Shown here one piece after another: positions 18,649 through 18,677 of a DNA stretch of 18,677 bases; position 1 is the stretch's first letter; each line of letters starts with the position of its first letter. The notes beneath the pieces are model-generated. The model saw nothing but the letters and a program-made list of their open reading frames with translations. It was not told where the DNA came from and made no database searches. This stretch comes from Amoebophrya sp. AT5.2 (lineage: Eukaryota; Sar; Dinophyceae; Syndiniales; Amoebophryaceae). The position numbers and the translations under genes are program-made. The stretch covers positions 1 through 18,677 of the forward strand of contig RXOD01004745.1 in the NCBI GenBank assembly GCA_005223375.1, in the 5' to 3' direction.

Positions 18649-18677
18649 CGGGCCATCAAAGGAATCCCCACAGACGG
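18649..18677 (+). CDS. possible exon start, TBC-like RAIKGIP motif
   Basis: A C/T-rich tract followed by TTGGTGCAG looks like a good splice acceptor ending at 18648. The frame after it reads RAIKGIPTD before the window ends. TBC-domain Rab GTPase-activating proteins begin with a similar R..I.KGIP sequence, so this may be the first TBC exon, perhaps of the His-rich gene. Nine residues are too few for a firm call. Confidence 0.25.

Overview
The window looks like nuclear DNA of a protist, most likely an alveolate. The evidence is GC-rich coding sequence, intron-split genes, long Ser/Ala/Gly/Glu-rich low-complexity inserts, and a membrane-anchored thrombospondin type-1 (TSP1) protein. Every gene I can support lies on the + strand, mostly with short spacers, which resembles the one-directional gene arrays of dinoflagellates. 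Ordinary GT-AG introns sit beside non-GT-AG introns flanked by direct and inverted repeats. From memory, that combination recalls the introner elements described in the parasitic dinoflagellate Amoebophrya (Syndiniales). This placement is an inference and cannot be proved from 18.7 kb.

Layout: (1) 104-1379, 3' part of a type I membrane protein with TSP1 modules, split by a 514-nt intron between GCAC direct repeats. (2) 2031-3371, a DxD glycosyltransferase resembling family GT34. (3) 3942-5048, a secreted or ER-targeted coiled-coil protein with a frame conflict in the middle. (4) 5783-8370, an unrecognised gene, or two genes, interrupted by a ~960-nt nested foldback element. (5) 9058-11658, a three-exon phosphatidylserine decarboxylase with its catalytic motifs and two large low-complexity insertions. 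(6) 12228-13341, a signal-peptide thioredoxin/PDI-like protein with a CPHC active site, split just before that site by an intron carrying terminal inverted repeats. (7) 14132-17795, a long coiled-coil, low-complexity protein. (8) 17911 to the right edge, a His-rich protein that may continue into a TBC-like exon at the window end.

The genes do not form an obvious pathway. Several products probably act in or pass through the secretory/endomembrane system: the TSP1 protein, the glycosyltransferase, the signal-peptide coiled-coil protein, the PDI-like protein and the lipid enzyme. The most interesting material is the inserted DNA inside genes: the direct-repeat intron at 416-929, the inverted-repeat intron at about 12579-13017, and the foldback at 6703-7662. 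Exon ends are predicted from reading frame and family motifs only. No tRNA, rRNA, CRISPR array, transposase or insertion sequence was recognised.
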